Shown piece by piece: positions 17,200 through 25,178 of a DNA stretch of 64,000 bases. Origin of the DNA: Gemmatimonadota bacterium (GTDB lineage Bacteria > Gemmatimonadota > Gemmatimonadetes > Gemmatimonadales > Gemmatimonadaceae). Within the stretch, counting starts at the first letter, position 1. Every line of letters starts with the position of its first letter. Location: positions 310,001 through 374,000 of the forward strand of contig JAZKBK010000002.1 in NCBI GenBank assembly GCA_040388625.1, written 5' to 3'. The notes beneath the pieces were generated by a model. The model was not told the DNA's origin, made no database searches, and saw only the letters and a list, made by a program, of their open reading frames with translations. A program made the translations under genes and the position numbers.

Positions 17200-18147
17200 T
17201 CAGGCGCTTGCGGCGGACGACTGCTGGCCTGCGGCCGCGGCCGCAATCTGTGACGCGTCTGCGCGGATCGCCCAGGCGAGGCCGCGACTGTTGACGGCTG
17301 CGTCGGTAAGGCGAGCTCCGACGAAGTAGCCACTGCGTTCGGGGATGACGTTACGATCGACGGTACGTGCGTCGTCGCTCATTCCCCCGGATAGATAGCG
17401 CAGCCGTAGACCAAGTCCCGCCCGGTCGAAATGCTTGGCTACGGTGCGCATTATGAAGGGCTCTGCTTCGCGTACTCGAGCGTATTCCTTGCGGGCGTAG
17501 CCGAAGTATTCCCAGGCTGCGTGGCCGGGACTGACGATTCGGCTGGTCTGCACGGCGAGGCCTTCGTTGACTATGAGCTCGCGGAGCGATGCGCGTCGGC
17601 CGGTTTCCCAGTAGTCGTAGTATCCGCCGGCTTCCGTGATGAGCTGGCGCATCTCACTCTGGCTGGTGGGCGACGTGTACCGGACTGCGTGCGCGATCTC
17701 GTGTGCAAGCCAGAGGGGAATCAGCTCCGGCTCGAGACCCAGAGCGCTCGTATCGGGATTGGGTTGTCCGGTGAAATGCTCGAGGGCGATGAATGCCATT
17801 CCGCGGCCACCGACGACGAGTTCACCTGCGTTCGCTGCACCGACACCGACCATGAGGACGACATCGGTGTCGACGTCGGCTTCGAGGACTCGCCGGCTTT
17901 CGGTCTCGGCGAGACGAGCCAGTGCGACGACATCGATGCGTGCGAGCATGGCACGGAGGTCATCGCGATTAGCGTGGGTCGTAGCTCGAACTACTTCCTG
18001 GAAGTGCGGGCCTTCGGGATCGAGGACGTAGTTCGTCCAGTACGACTCCAGTATTCGGCGATGCGCTTCGAAGTAGCGCAGATAAGCTGCGACGCGATCT
18101 GAGCTGTCTATGACAGCGAAAAAATCGGGGAGCAAGTTGATCAGCAT
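17200..18147 (-). CDS. Predicted zinc metalloprotease (DUF2268-like)
   Basis: A 315-residue protein with a zinc-binding HEIAHAVRYT motif in its middle (LWLAHEIAHAV) and an acidic region downstream (LRELIVNEGLAVQTSR) where the third ligand would be expected, the layout of DUF2268-type predicted proteases. GRGMAFIALEHFTG precedes the motif. No clear signal peptide. The C-terminal 100 residues are less conserved. It stands first in the minus-strand run that continues into the MoxR cluster, with a 66-base gap to the next gene. I prefer ATG 18147 over an upstream one at 18186. Confidence 0.7.
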   Translation of the reverse strand: MLINLLPDFFAVIDSSDRVAAYLRYFEAHRRILESYWTNYVLDPEGPHFQEVVRATTHANRDDLRAMLARIDVVALARLAETESRRVLEADVDTDVVLMVGVGAANAGELVVGGRGMAFIALEHFTGQPNPDTSALGLEPELIPLWLAHEIAHAVRYTSPTSQSEMRQLITEAGGYYDYWETGRRASLRELIVNEGLAVQTSRIVSPGHAAWEYFGYARKEYARVREAEPFIMRTVAKHFDRAGLGLRLRYLSGGMSDDARTVDRNVIPERSGYFVGARLTDAAVNSRGLAWAIRADASQIAAAAAGQQSSAASA

Positions 18148-18324
18148 CGGCGCCAAGAAAATACCGCGTTGGGAAATGCACAACAAGAGTAAACGGCCAA
18201 CTCGGCGAATATTCTCGAGCTGCCGATCGTCCCGTCGAGTATCGGCTGGCGGCAGTGACGATCAAATCCGCGCCTTGGCACAGAAATTCCTTACGTGCCC
18301 ACAGGGGAGGCGATTGAAGATCCT

Positions 18325-18975
18325 ATGACTGCATTGCGCAAGATCGAGCTGCGGTGTCCATCATGTAGCCATGAGTTTCCGTCCGAGACGGTGGTGTCCA
18401 CCAACTGGTTTGGTGGCAAGCGAACGGATTTTCATGAACGTGCGGCTGGGGCGCAGCCATGGGCGTATCAGGTGCACATGTGCGACCGATGCGGCTACTC
18501 CGGCGCGGAGCGAGATTTTACCGATCAGACCGATATCAGCCCGCTCGTGCGGGAGCGAGTGTGGAGCGAGCTATCGCCGCATGCTCATGGAGCGGTGACT
18601 GGATCGGAGAAGTACGAAGCCGCGGCCAAGGTGGCGCAGTGGCAGAGCGCCGACCAACGTTACATCGGTGACTTGTGGCTGCGTGCCGCCTGGTGTTGCG
18701 TGGACGAAAGCGACATCGAAGCGGAGCGGTATTTCAGGCGGCTGGCGGCGTGGTCATTCGAGCAGGCCCTGGAATTCTACGATACGGTTCCACGTGAAGA
18801 TCGTGCAGTTCTCGTGTATCTGGTCGGCGAGCTGTGGCGTCGCATTGGTGACCTGACGCAGGCGAATGCGTGGTTCGATCTGGTGCCGGACGAGATTACC
18901 GATCCGGTCGCGCAACGGTGGGTGATAGAGGCAGCGCGGCGACAGCAAGCCGATCCTCGCGAGTGGTTTGCCTAG
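18325..18975 (+). CDS. DUF2225 zinc-ribbon protein with TPR-like helices
   Basis: A 216-residue protein of the DUF2225 family. The N-terminus has a split zinc ribbon, CPSC at residues 9-12 and CDRC near residue 52, around the stretch VVSTNWFGGKRTDFH. The rest is helical with tetratricopeptide-like repeats (AERYFRRLAAWSFEQALEFY, DLTQANAWFDLV). Cellular role unknown. I use ATG 18325, though an in-frame GTG exists at 18295. A strong inverted repeat at the 3' end likely stops transcription. Confidence 0.75.
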   Translation: MTALRKIELRCPSCSHEFPSETVVSTNWFGGKRTDFHERAAGAQPWAYQVHMCDRCGYSGAERDFTDQTDISPLVRERVWSELSPHAHGAVTGSEKYEAAAKVAQWQSADQRYIGDLWLRAAWCCVDESDIEAERYFRRLAAWSFEQALEFYDTVPREDRAVLVYLVGELWRRIGDLTQANAWFDLVPDEITDPVAQRWVIEAARRQQADPREWFA

Positions 18976-18984
18976 GATCGGCTT
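18947..18984. terminator. Bidirectional terminator-like hairpin between DUF2225 and upp
   Basis: AAGCCGATCCT at 18947-18957 pairs perfectly with AGGATCGGCTT at 18974-18984 across a 16-base loop, followed by a short T run. It overlaps the stop codon of the DUF2225 gene and sits between two convergent genes, so it may serve both strands. Confidence 0.6.
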
Positions 18985-19009
18985 TGGTACAGCTGGCTTC
19001 GGCGTGCGT

Positions 19010-19645
19010 TCAGCGCGTGCCGAAGAGTCTGTCTCCTGCGTCGCCCAGACCGGGAAGTATGTAACCCACGGAATTCAGCTCGCGATCGAGCGATGCTGCG
19101 TAGACCTGCACGTCCGGATGTGAGTCGAGGAGTTTCTGGACCCCTTCCGGTGCCGCGACGAGGCAGAGGAAGCGAATACGTGTTGCGCCGGTTCTCTTGA
19201 GTGACGAGACTGCGGCGACTGCGCTCCCGCCGGTTGCGAGCATCGGATCGAGAAGAAAGAAATCGCGCTCGGCGGCATCGCCGGGAATCTTGAAGTAGTA
19301 GTCGACGGGCTGGAGAGTCTCGTGATCGCGGTAGAGGCCGATGTGGCCCACGCGTGCCGACGGGACGAGTCGGAGAACTCCCTCAACCATTCCCAGGCCG
19401 GCGCGCAGGATTGGAACGAGTGTGAGCTTCTTGCCACTTATATGGTGACCCGTCGTGTGCTCCAGGGGCGTATCCACTTCCCGGGGCTCGATACCGAGAT
19501 CCTTGGTAGCTTCGTAAGCCATCAGGGTCGCTATCTCATCCACCAATTCCTTGAAGATCTTGGTGGGTGTGCGCCTGTCCCGAAGCAGCGTGAGCTTGTG
19601 GAGGACCAGCGGGTGACGGATAATAGTGAGGTTCGAAAACTCCAT
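19010..19645 (-). CDS. upp: Uracil phosphoribosyltransferase
   Basis: Salvages uracil to UMP using PRPP. At 211 residues it is the standard length. It opens with the UPRT N-terminal region ([20 protein letters not shown]), has [16 protein letters not shown], the PRPP-binding loop [12 protein letters not shown], and the uracil-binding end [20 protein letters not shown]. Every block expected for the family is intact. It is divergent from the small gene at 19653, with only 7 bases between start codons. Confidence 0.97.
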   Translation of the reverse strand: MEFSNLTIIRHPLVLHKLTLLRDRRTPTKIFKELVDEIATLMAYEATKDLGIEPREVDTPLEHTTGHHISGKKLTLVPILRAGLGMVEGVLRLVPSARVGHIGLYRDHETLQPVDYYFKIPGDAAERDFFLLDPMLATGGSAVAAVSSLKRTGATRIRFLCLVAAPEGVQKLLDSHPDVQVYAASLDRELNSVGYILPGLGDAGDRLFGTR

Positions 19646-19652
19646 AATTCCA

Positions 19653-19823
19653 ATGAAAGAATATCAGGCAGTAGTGGTCAAGCTTACGCGCCACACGCGT
19701 GAGAATGAAGATACCCTGACAGATCTGCTCAACGAGCGGATCCGTGGCGGCTGGGAGCCTGCGCTCATAAGTCAGGACAAAGACCAGCTGGTTCTGATAT
19801 TCTGCAGGTCAGCCGAGGGCTGA
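19653..19823 (+). CDS. Small DUF4177-like protein
   Basis: A 56-residue protein, [19 protein letters not shown] and so on, with [22 protein letters not shown] toward the end. The pattern (MxEY-V, then GWE-v, then a strand) resembles DUF4177. No known function. An in-frame start at 19626 would run into upp; ATG 19653 is preferred. It lies just upstream of the beta-CASP nuclease gene. Confidence 0.6.
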   Translation: MKEYQAVVVKLTRHTRENEDTLTDLLNERIRGGWEPALISQDKDQLVLIFCRSAEG

Positions 19824-19835
19824 CCGATCCCCCAA

Positions 19836-19856
19836 TTAGTACCAACTAGCCACTAA
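19836..19856. promoter_or_regulatory. TTAGT-N11-ACTAA element just before the beta-CASP gene
   Basis: The arms TTAGT (19836-19840) and ACTAA (19852-19856) have the same 5-11-5 spacing as the two other sites in the window (16350 and 48910), although here the inner bases are not symmetric. It ends two bases before the ATG at 19859, replacing any Shine-Dalgarno sequence, so a bound protein here could control expression of the operon starting at 19859. Confidence 0.35.
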
Positions 19857-19858
19857 AT

Positions 19859-21241
19859 ATGGAAATCGAGTTCTACGGCGCAGCCCGGGAGGTTACCGGG
19901 TCGTGCCACATTCTGCGCGTGAACGGCAAGGTCGTGATTCTGGACTGCGGAATGTTCCAGGGGCGGCGGAGCGAATCCACCGCGAAGAACAAGACACTGC
20001 CCGTGGCGATAGCGGAGATCGATGCCGTGGTGTTGTCGCATGCGCACATCGACCATTCCGGGCGACTGCCATACCTGGTTCGAAAGGGCTATTCCAAGAG
20101 CATATTCGCGACGTCGGCGACCCGGGACCTGTGTGCGGTGATGCTGGCCGACTCGGCGCACATACAGGAGAGCGACGCCAAACATCTGGCGAAGAACCAC
20201 AAGCAGTTCGTAGAGCCGCTGTACACGATGCAGGATGCAGTGCGGACGCAGGATCTGATTATCGGGATCCCGTACAACAAGACCTTCGACGTCGTACCGG
20301 GAGTGCGGTGCACATACATCGACGCCGGCCACATTCTGGGCTCGGCATCGGTGCTGCTGGACATCACCGAGCACGGGAAGACAAGGCGGCTGGTGTTCTC
20401 CGGTGACATCGGCCGGCCCGGTCTGTCGATCATTCGTGACCCGGTAGTGCCGGAGGGGGCGGACGTTGTGATCATGGAATCGACGTACGGCAACCGTGAT
20501 CATGAGACCGTAGTCGACGCACGGGCTCAGCTTGCCGCGGTCGTGCGGGATACGGCAGCGCGTGGCGGCCGGGTTCTGATTCCCTCGTTCGCCGTCGGGC
20601 GCACGCAGGAGCTGCTCTACAACCTGAATGGACTTTCACGGGAGGGGGCGATTCCCCCGATTCCGATTTACGTGGACAGCCCGCTCGCGACCGACACCAC
20701 CACGGTATTCGAGCTGCATCCGGAGGTGTTCGACCACACGGAAGATCTGGTGAACAAGGCGAAGAACCTATTCCAGTTTCCGCAGGTGCACTTCACGCGG
20801 AGCGTGGAGGAGTCAAAGGCGCTGAACACAGCGCACGGGCCAATGGTGATCATCGCCGCGTCGGGAATGGTGGAAGCAGGCCGCATCCTGCACCATCTGG
20901 TGCAGGGGGCTGGGGATCCCAAGAACACGATTCTATTCGTGGGTTATCAGGCCGAGGGAACGCTTGGCAGGAGAATCGAGGCGAGCCCGCCTACGGTGCG
21001 TATTTATGGGGATGATATTCCATTGCGGGCCGAGGTGAAGATCATCGATGGGTACAGCGCCCACGCCGATCGGGCGGAGCTGACAGCATGGATCGACGGT
21101 GTGAAGGCGACATCGCCCCAACTGAGCGAAATATTTCTGGTGCACGGAGAGGCGGACGTACAGGACGTCTTCAAGACAGCGCTAACTGCGAAGGGGTACA
21201 TGGTAGAATGCCCGGAACCCCGTGTAAAGCGAACGGTCTGA
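19859..21241 (+). CDS. Beta-CASP metallo-beta-lactamase ribonuclease (CPSF-like)
   Basis: A 460-residue predicted RNA-cleaving enzyme of the CPSF73/TTHA0252 type. It has the metallo-beta-lactamase motifs (SHAHIDHSGRLPYL near residue 61, AGHILGSA, FSGDIGR), the beta-CASP insert (VLIPSFAVGRTQELL, IYVDSPLA) and the RMMBL end (FVGYQAEGTLGR, IDGYSAHADR, LVHGE). It probably processes or degrades RNA in the cytoplasm. It leads a plus-strand run: the first M16 gene starts one base after its stop. Confidence 0.92.
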   Translation: MEIEFYGAAREVTGSCHILRVNGKVVILDCGMFQGRRSESTAKNKTLPVAIAEIDAVVLSHAHIDHSGRLPYLVRKGYSKSIFATSATRDLCAVMLADSAHIQESDAKHLAKNHKQFVEPLYTMQDAVRTQDLIIGIPYNKTFDVVPGVRCTYIDAGHILGSASVLLDITEHGKTRRLVFSGDIGRPGLSIIRDPVVPEGADVVIMESTYGNRDHETVVDARAQLAAVVRDTAARGGRVLIPSFAVGRTQELLYNLNGLSREGAIPPIPIYVDSPLATDTTTVFELHPEVFDHTEDLVNKAKNLFQFPQVHFTRSVEESKALNTAHGPMVIIAASGMVEAGRILHHLVQGAGDPKNTILFVGYQAEGTLGRRIEASPPTVRIYGDDIPLRAEVKIIDGYSAHADRAELTAWIDGVKATSPQLSEIFLVHGEADVQDVFKTALTAKGYMVECPEPRVKRTV

Positions 21242-21242
21242 C

Positions 21243-22631
21243 ATGGTAAGATCCCGGTACGCCGCTCTACGGCTGCTCTCTGTGGCTACCGCCGCCGCAG
21301 TGGTGTTTGCTGCGACGGGTGGTGCGCAGTCCATACCGCGCATTCCATTCGAGAAGTACACGCTGCCAAACGGGTTGGAGGTGATCCTTCATCAGGATCA
21401 CACGACGCCGATGATAGCGGTGGATACGTGGTATCATGTCGGTTCGGGGGACGAGAAGCCAGGTCATACAGGGTTCGCACATCTCTTCGAGCATCTGATG
21501 TTCATGGGGTCGCAGCACGTGCCTACCGGACAGTTCGACCAGCTTCTGGAAGGTGCGGGCGCGAACAACAACGGCTCGACCACAGAGGATCGTACGAACT
21601 ATTACGAAACGATGCCGTCGAACGCACTCCCCCTGGCGCTGTATCTCGATAGCGATCGAATGGGCTTCCTGCTTCCGGCTCTGGACAGCGCGAAGGTGGA
21701 TTTGCAGAGGGACGTGGTGAAGAATGAACGCCGCCAACGTGTGGACAACGTGCCGTACGGAAAGTCGGACGAAACGATTCTGGCAGCGTTGTATCCGAAA
21801 GGCCATCCGTATTCGTGGCCTGTGATCGGGTCGATGGCGGATCTCTCTGCGGCGACGCTCGCGGACGTCAAGAATTTCTTCAGGACGTATTACGCACCGA
21901 ACAACGCGACACTGGTTATCGCCGGGGATTTCAACATCGATTCGGCGAAGGCGTTGGTGAAGCATTACTTCGGTGACATCCCGCGTGGTCCACAGATTCC
22001 GTCGAGGCCATCGCCGGCACCGGTTGTGATCCCGCGTGACACATTTCTGGTGTTGCAGGACAGGGTTCAGCTCCCACGGGTGTACTATACCTGGCCGTCG
22101 GTGAAAAACTTCGCGCACGATGACGCGGCGCTGAACGTGCTTGCCTCGGTACTAGCTGAGGGCAAGAACTCGCGGCTGTACAAGCGGCTCGTTTACGACA
22201 TGCAGATCGCCCAGGATGTGAATGCATATCAGAACGGCGAGCATCTGGCGGGTTACTTCCAGATCATCGTGACACCGAGAAAGGGAATTGCACCGGCCAG
22301 AATCGACTCGCTGGTTCGTGAGGAGCTCGTCAAGCTGCAAAAGGACGGAATAACCGCGCGCGAACTGGCGCGTGTGCAGAACTCCACGCGGTCCGATTTT
22401 CTCAGATCGCTTGCCACGGATCTCGGCAAAGCCGAGCTGTTGAATCAGTACAATTACTTCGTGGGAGATCCGGACTATGTGCAACGTGATGCAGCCAGAT
22501 ATGACGCTGTGACCAGAGCTGACGTTCAACGTGTTGCACGGATGTACCTCGGCAAGCCGAAAGTCGTGTTGACGGTTGTGCCAGACGGGATGACAGCACT
22601 GATGGTCAAGGGAGGGGGAGGGTCCAGATGA
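21243..22631 (+). CDS. Exported M16 zinc peptidase, catalytic subunit
   Basis: A 462-residue protease with a signal peptide (residues 1-29, ending GGAQS). The inverted zinc motif HxxEH is HLFEH at residues 80-84, with the second Glu region VVKNERRQRV downstream, so the site is complete. The second half holds the usual non-catalytic M16 domain. It is paired with a non-catalytic partner whose ATG overlaps its stop, the arrangement of two-subunit M16B proteases that digest small peptides in the periplasm. Confidence 0.93.
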   Translation: MVRSRYAALRLLSVATAAAVVFAATGGAQSIPRIPFEKYTLPNGLEVILHQDHTTPMIAVDTWYHVGSGDEKPGHTGFAHLFEHLMFMGSQHVPTGQFDQLLEGAGANNNGSTTEDRTNYYETMPSNALPLALYLDSDRMGFLLPALDSAKVDLQRDVVKNERRQRVDNVPYGKSDETILAALYPKGHPYSWPVIGSMADLSAATLADVKNFFRTYYAPNNATLVIAGDFNIDSAKALVKHYFGDIPRGPQIPSRPSPAPVVIPRDTFLVLQDRVQLPRVYYTWPSVKNFAHDDAALNVLASVLAEGKNSRLYKRLVYDMQIAQDVNAYQNGEHLAGYFQIIVTPRKGIAPARIDSLVREELVKLQKDGITARELARVQNSTRSDFLRSLATDLGKAELLNQYNYFVGDPDYVQRDAARYDAVTRADVQRVARMYLGKPKVVLTVVPDGMTALMVKGGGGSR

Positions 22632-24076
22632 GATATCGTATCCCGAGCACCATCGCAGGAGCGATCCTCGTCGTACTCGCGGCGACCATGCCGGTGATGG
22701 CGCAGGCGCCGGTCGATCGCAGCAAGCCGCCGGAGCTTGGTCCTCCCCCGGCGTTGCACATACCGCCTGTCGTGGTGCGTGAGCTTGCGAACGGACTCAA
22801 GCTGATGGTTGTAGAGCGCCACAATCTGCCCGTAGCTGATTTCGTTCTCGTGATTCCTTCCGGGGCGACAGCGAATCCGGCGGATCGGGCCGGTGCCGCG
22901 GATCTCGTCGCGAACATGCTGACGGAAGGGACGACCAGTCGTAGTGCGCTGCAGATCGCGGATCAAACCGCTTATCTGGGCATCTCGTTGTTCAGCTCGA
23001 GCGGATGGGACGCGACGACGGTTCGACTGTCGACACCAACAGCGCAACTGGACAGTGCGCTCGCGTTGTTCGCAGACGTAGCGTTGCACCCGTCGTTCCC
23101 ACCGACCGAGTTTGCGCGTGTGAAGCAGGAGCGACTGACCGCGCTGCTCCAGTTGAAGGACAGAGGTCCAGCGATAGCGAACCTTGTGTATCCAACGCTT
23201 CTGTACGGAAAGGACAATCCTTACGGTCGTTCGGTGGTAGGCACGGATGCGTCGGTGGGTGCAATGACCGTGACGGATCTCAGCACTTTCTACCACCACC
23301 ATTTCGCTCCGAATGGTGCGACGCTCGTTGCCGTAGGCGATGTAACGCCGGCGGAGGTTGAACAGAAGGTGAGCGCGTTGTTCAGCGGATGGGCGCGCGA
23401 GACTGTACCAACTACAGATGTGGGTGCTGGCCTTCCTGCGCTGGCGACGACGATTTATCTGATAGACAAGCCCGGTGCCGCGCAGTCGTCGTTCAGGATC
23501 GGCTCCGTGGGGGTGGCGCGGTCTACGGCCGACTACTTCCCGATCCAGGTGATGAACACGGCGCTCGGTGGGTCGTTCACCAGCCGTCTGAACCAGGTGC
23601 TGCGTGAGGACAAGGGTTATACGTATGGCGCGTCGTCCAGGTTCGACATGCGGAAGCATGGCGGGCTGTTCGTCGCGTCGGCGGAGATTGTATCGGCGAA
23701 GTCGGATTCCGCGCTAGTAGATTTCATGCAGCAATTGAAGGCCATTCGGGATACGATCCCAGCGACGGAGCTGAGCAAGACAAAGCGCTACCTTCAACTG
23801 GAGTTGCCGAGCGCGTTCGAAACCACAGGCCAGATCGCGACACGTCTGGGTGACGTCGCGCTATATGGCCTGCCGCTCGACTACTACAATCACGTTGTCG
23901 ACCGGATCGGCGCGGTTACACAGGGTGAAGCCCAGCAAGTGGCGGAGAAATACATCGACCCGTCGCATCTGACCGTGTTGATTGTGGGAGACAGAAAGAC
24001 AATCGAAGGGCCAATCAGAGCGCTCAACATCGGACCGATCGTATTTCGTGATACGAATGGCAACCCGGTTCAATAA
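22628..24076 (+). CDS. Exported M16 family protein, non-catalytic partner
   Basis: A 482-residue M16-fold protein with a signal peptide (ending VMAQA). In the place of the zinc motif it reads AADLVANMLTEGT, with no HxxEH, so it cannot bind zinc in the normal way. It keeps the R/Y-type motif DKGYTYGASSRF that positions substrate in the partner's site. Together the two proteins should form an M16B heterodimer. Coupled to the upstream gene by a 4-base overlap. Confidence 0.92.
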   Translation: MRYRIPSTIAGAILVVLAATMPVMAQAPVDRSKPPELGPPPALHIPPVVVRELANGLKLMVVERHNLPVADFVLVIPSGATANPADRAGAADLVANMLTEGTTSRSALQIADQTAYLGISLFSSSGWDATTVRLSTPTAQLDSALALFADVALHPSFPPTEFARVKQERLTALLQLKDRGPAIANLVYPTLLYGKDNPYGRSVVGTDASVGAMTVTDLSTFYHHHFAPNGATLVAVGDVTPAEVEQKVSALFSGWARETVPTTDVGAGLPALATTIYLIDKPGAAQSSFRIGSVGVARSTADYFPIQVMNTALGGSFTSRLNQVLREDKGYTYGASSRFDMRKHGGLFVASAEIVSAKSDSALVDFMQQLKAIRDTIPATELSKTKRYLQLELPSAFETTGQIATRLGDVALYGLPLDYYNHVVDRIGAVTQGEAQQVAEKYIDPSHLTVLIVGDRKTIEGPIRALNIGPIVFRDTNGNPVQ

Positions 24077-24099
24077 TCAGTGAGGGGCCAGGAGCACCT

Positions 24100-24639
24100 A
24101 TGTCGAGGAGAATCACCTCAGGGGTAGCAGTAATGTCACTGCTTCTGACGGCGGGATGCAAGCAGGCTGAGAATTCACATGCACCGCCGCGAAGCGCGTC
24201 TGAAGCAGCAGGAGCTGCTGCGGCATCTCGCGACAGTGTGGCGATTCGAACGACTGACGGTTCCATACAACTTGGGCTGGCACGTGACACCGTTTACATG
24301 GGACTTACGGATTCGGTGTTAGCGGTGGCGCGGACGGACATGGCGCGCGACACGGAGGAAACGAAGAGTGTCATCGCGGGTACAATCGAGCGATTCGTCA
24401 AGAAGCGTGTGAGCTCCGCGCTGGAGACGCGACTGAAGTATCCACTTGCCGATCTGGACAGTGTTACGTACAACGGGGGAGCCATCAAGTTCGCGTATCG
24501 GGACAAGCGGCGCATGGGGTTCGAGGATGTAACTCAGAACGGTCACAAGGCATTGCAGTCCTTCACGCCGGATGATGCGCAACACTTCGTCAGCGTAGTC
24601 AACTCCGCGATTCGTGAGAGTCGGGCTTCCTTCCAATGA
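24100..24639 (+). CDS. Predicted lipoprotein of unknown function
   Basis: A 179-residue protein with a lipoprotein signal: MSRRITSGVAVMSLLLTAGC, the lipobox being LTAGC. A low-complexity Ala/Ser linker follows, then a domain of about 130 residues I do not recognise. Its 3' end overlaps the bstA-like gene by 4 bases, so it belongs to the same operon as the M16 pair. Confidence 0.75.
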   Translation: MSRRITSGVAVMSLLLTAGCKQAENSHAPPRSASEAAGAAAASRDSVAIRTTDGSIQLGLARDTVYMGLTDSVLAVARTDMARDTEETKSVIAGTIERFVKKRVSSALETRLKYPLADLDSVTYNGGAIKFAYRDKRRMGFEDVTQNGHKALQSFTPDDAQHFVSVVNSAIRESRASFQ

Positions 24640-25178
24640 CATCGATGATTCAGGATATGCGGTACCCGATCGGACGATTCAAGTATGACGGTGACTCGTC
24701 CCGTGAAGCAATCGATCGCTCGATTGCCGACATCGCCCGATTGCCGGCTCTGCTGCGCGCATCAGTCGATGGATTGAGTACCGATCAACTGAATACGCCA
24801 TATCGTGAAGGAGGCTGGACGGTAAGGGAAGTGGTGCATCACGTTCCCGACAGCCACATGAACGCATACGTACGCTGCAAGCTTGCTCTGACCGAGCAAT
24901 CACCGTTGGTGAAACCGTATGACGAAGCTGCCTGGTCCAGGCTTGGCGACGTAAAAGCTGTGCCGATAGACGTATCGCTGGTACTTCTCGAAGCTCTTCA
25001 CACCAGATGGGTAGCGCTATTAGAGTCCTTGTCAGATGCCGACTTCGAGCGCAGCTACGTTCATCCTGAGCAGCAGCGCCAGGTGCCACTGCGAGAAGTT
25101 GTAGCGTTGTATGCATGGCATGGCCGGCATCATACGGCACACATATCGTCATTGCGTGAGCGAAACGGGTGGGCCTGA
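24636..25178 (+). CDS. DinB/YfiT-family thiol S-transferase (BstA-like)
   Basis: A 180-residue protein with the full BstA/YfiT pattern: MRYPIGRFKYDG near the start, EGGWTVREVVHHVPDSHMNAY, KPYDEAAWSRLGD, LHTRWVALLESL, and YAWHGRHHTAHI. The three histidines that bind the metal in this four-helix fold are present (in VVHHV and HGRHHTAH). In Firmicutes BstA joins bacillithiol to toxic electrophiles; if this organism makes a thiol of that kind, this would be its detoxifying transferase. It overlaps both neighbours. Confidence 0.88.
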   Translation: MTSMIQDMRYPIGRFKYDGDSSREAIDRSIADIARLPALLRASVDGLSTDQLNTPYREGGWTVREVVHHVPDSHMNAYVRCKLALTEQSPLVKPYDEAAWSRLGDVKAVPIDVSLVLLEALHTRWVALLESLSDADFERSYVHPEQQRQVPLREVVALYAWHGRHHTAHISSLRERNGWA

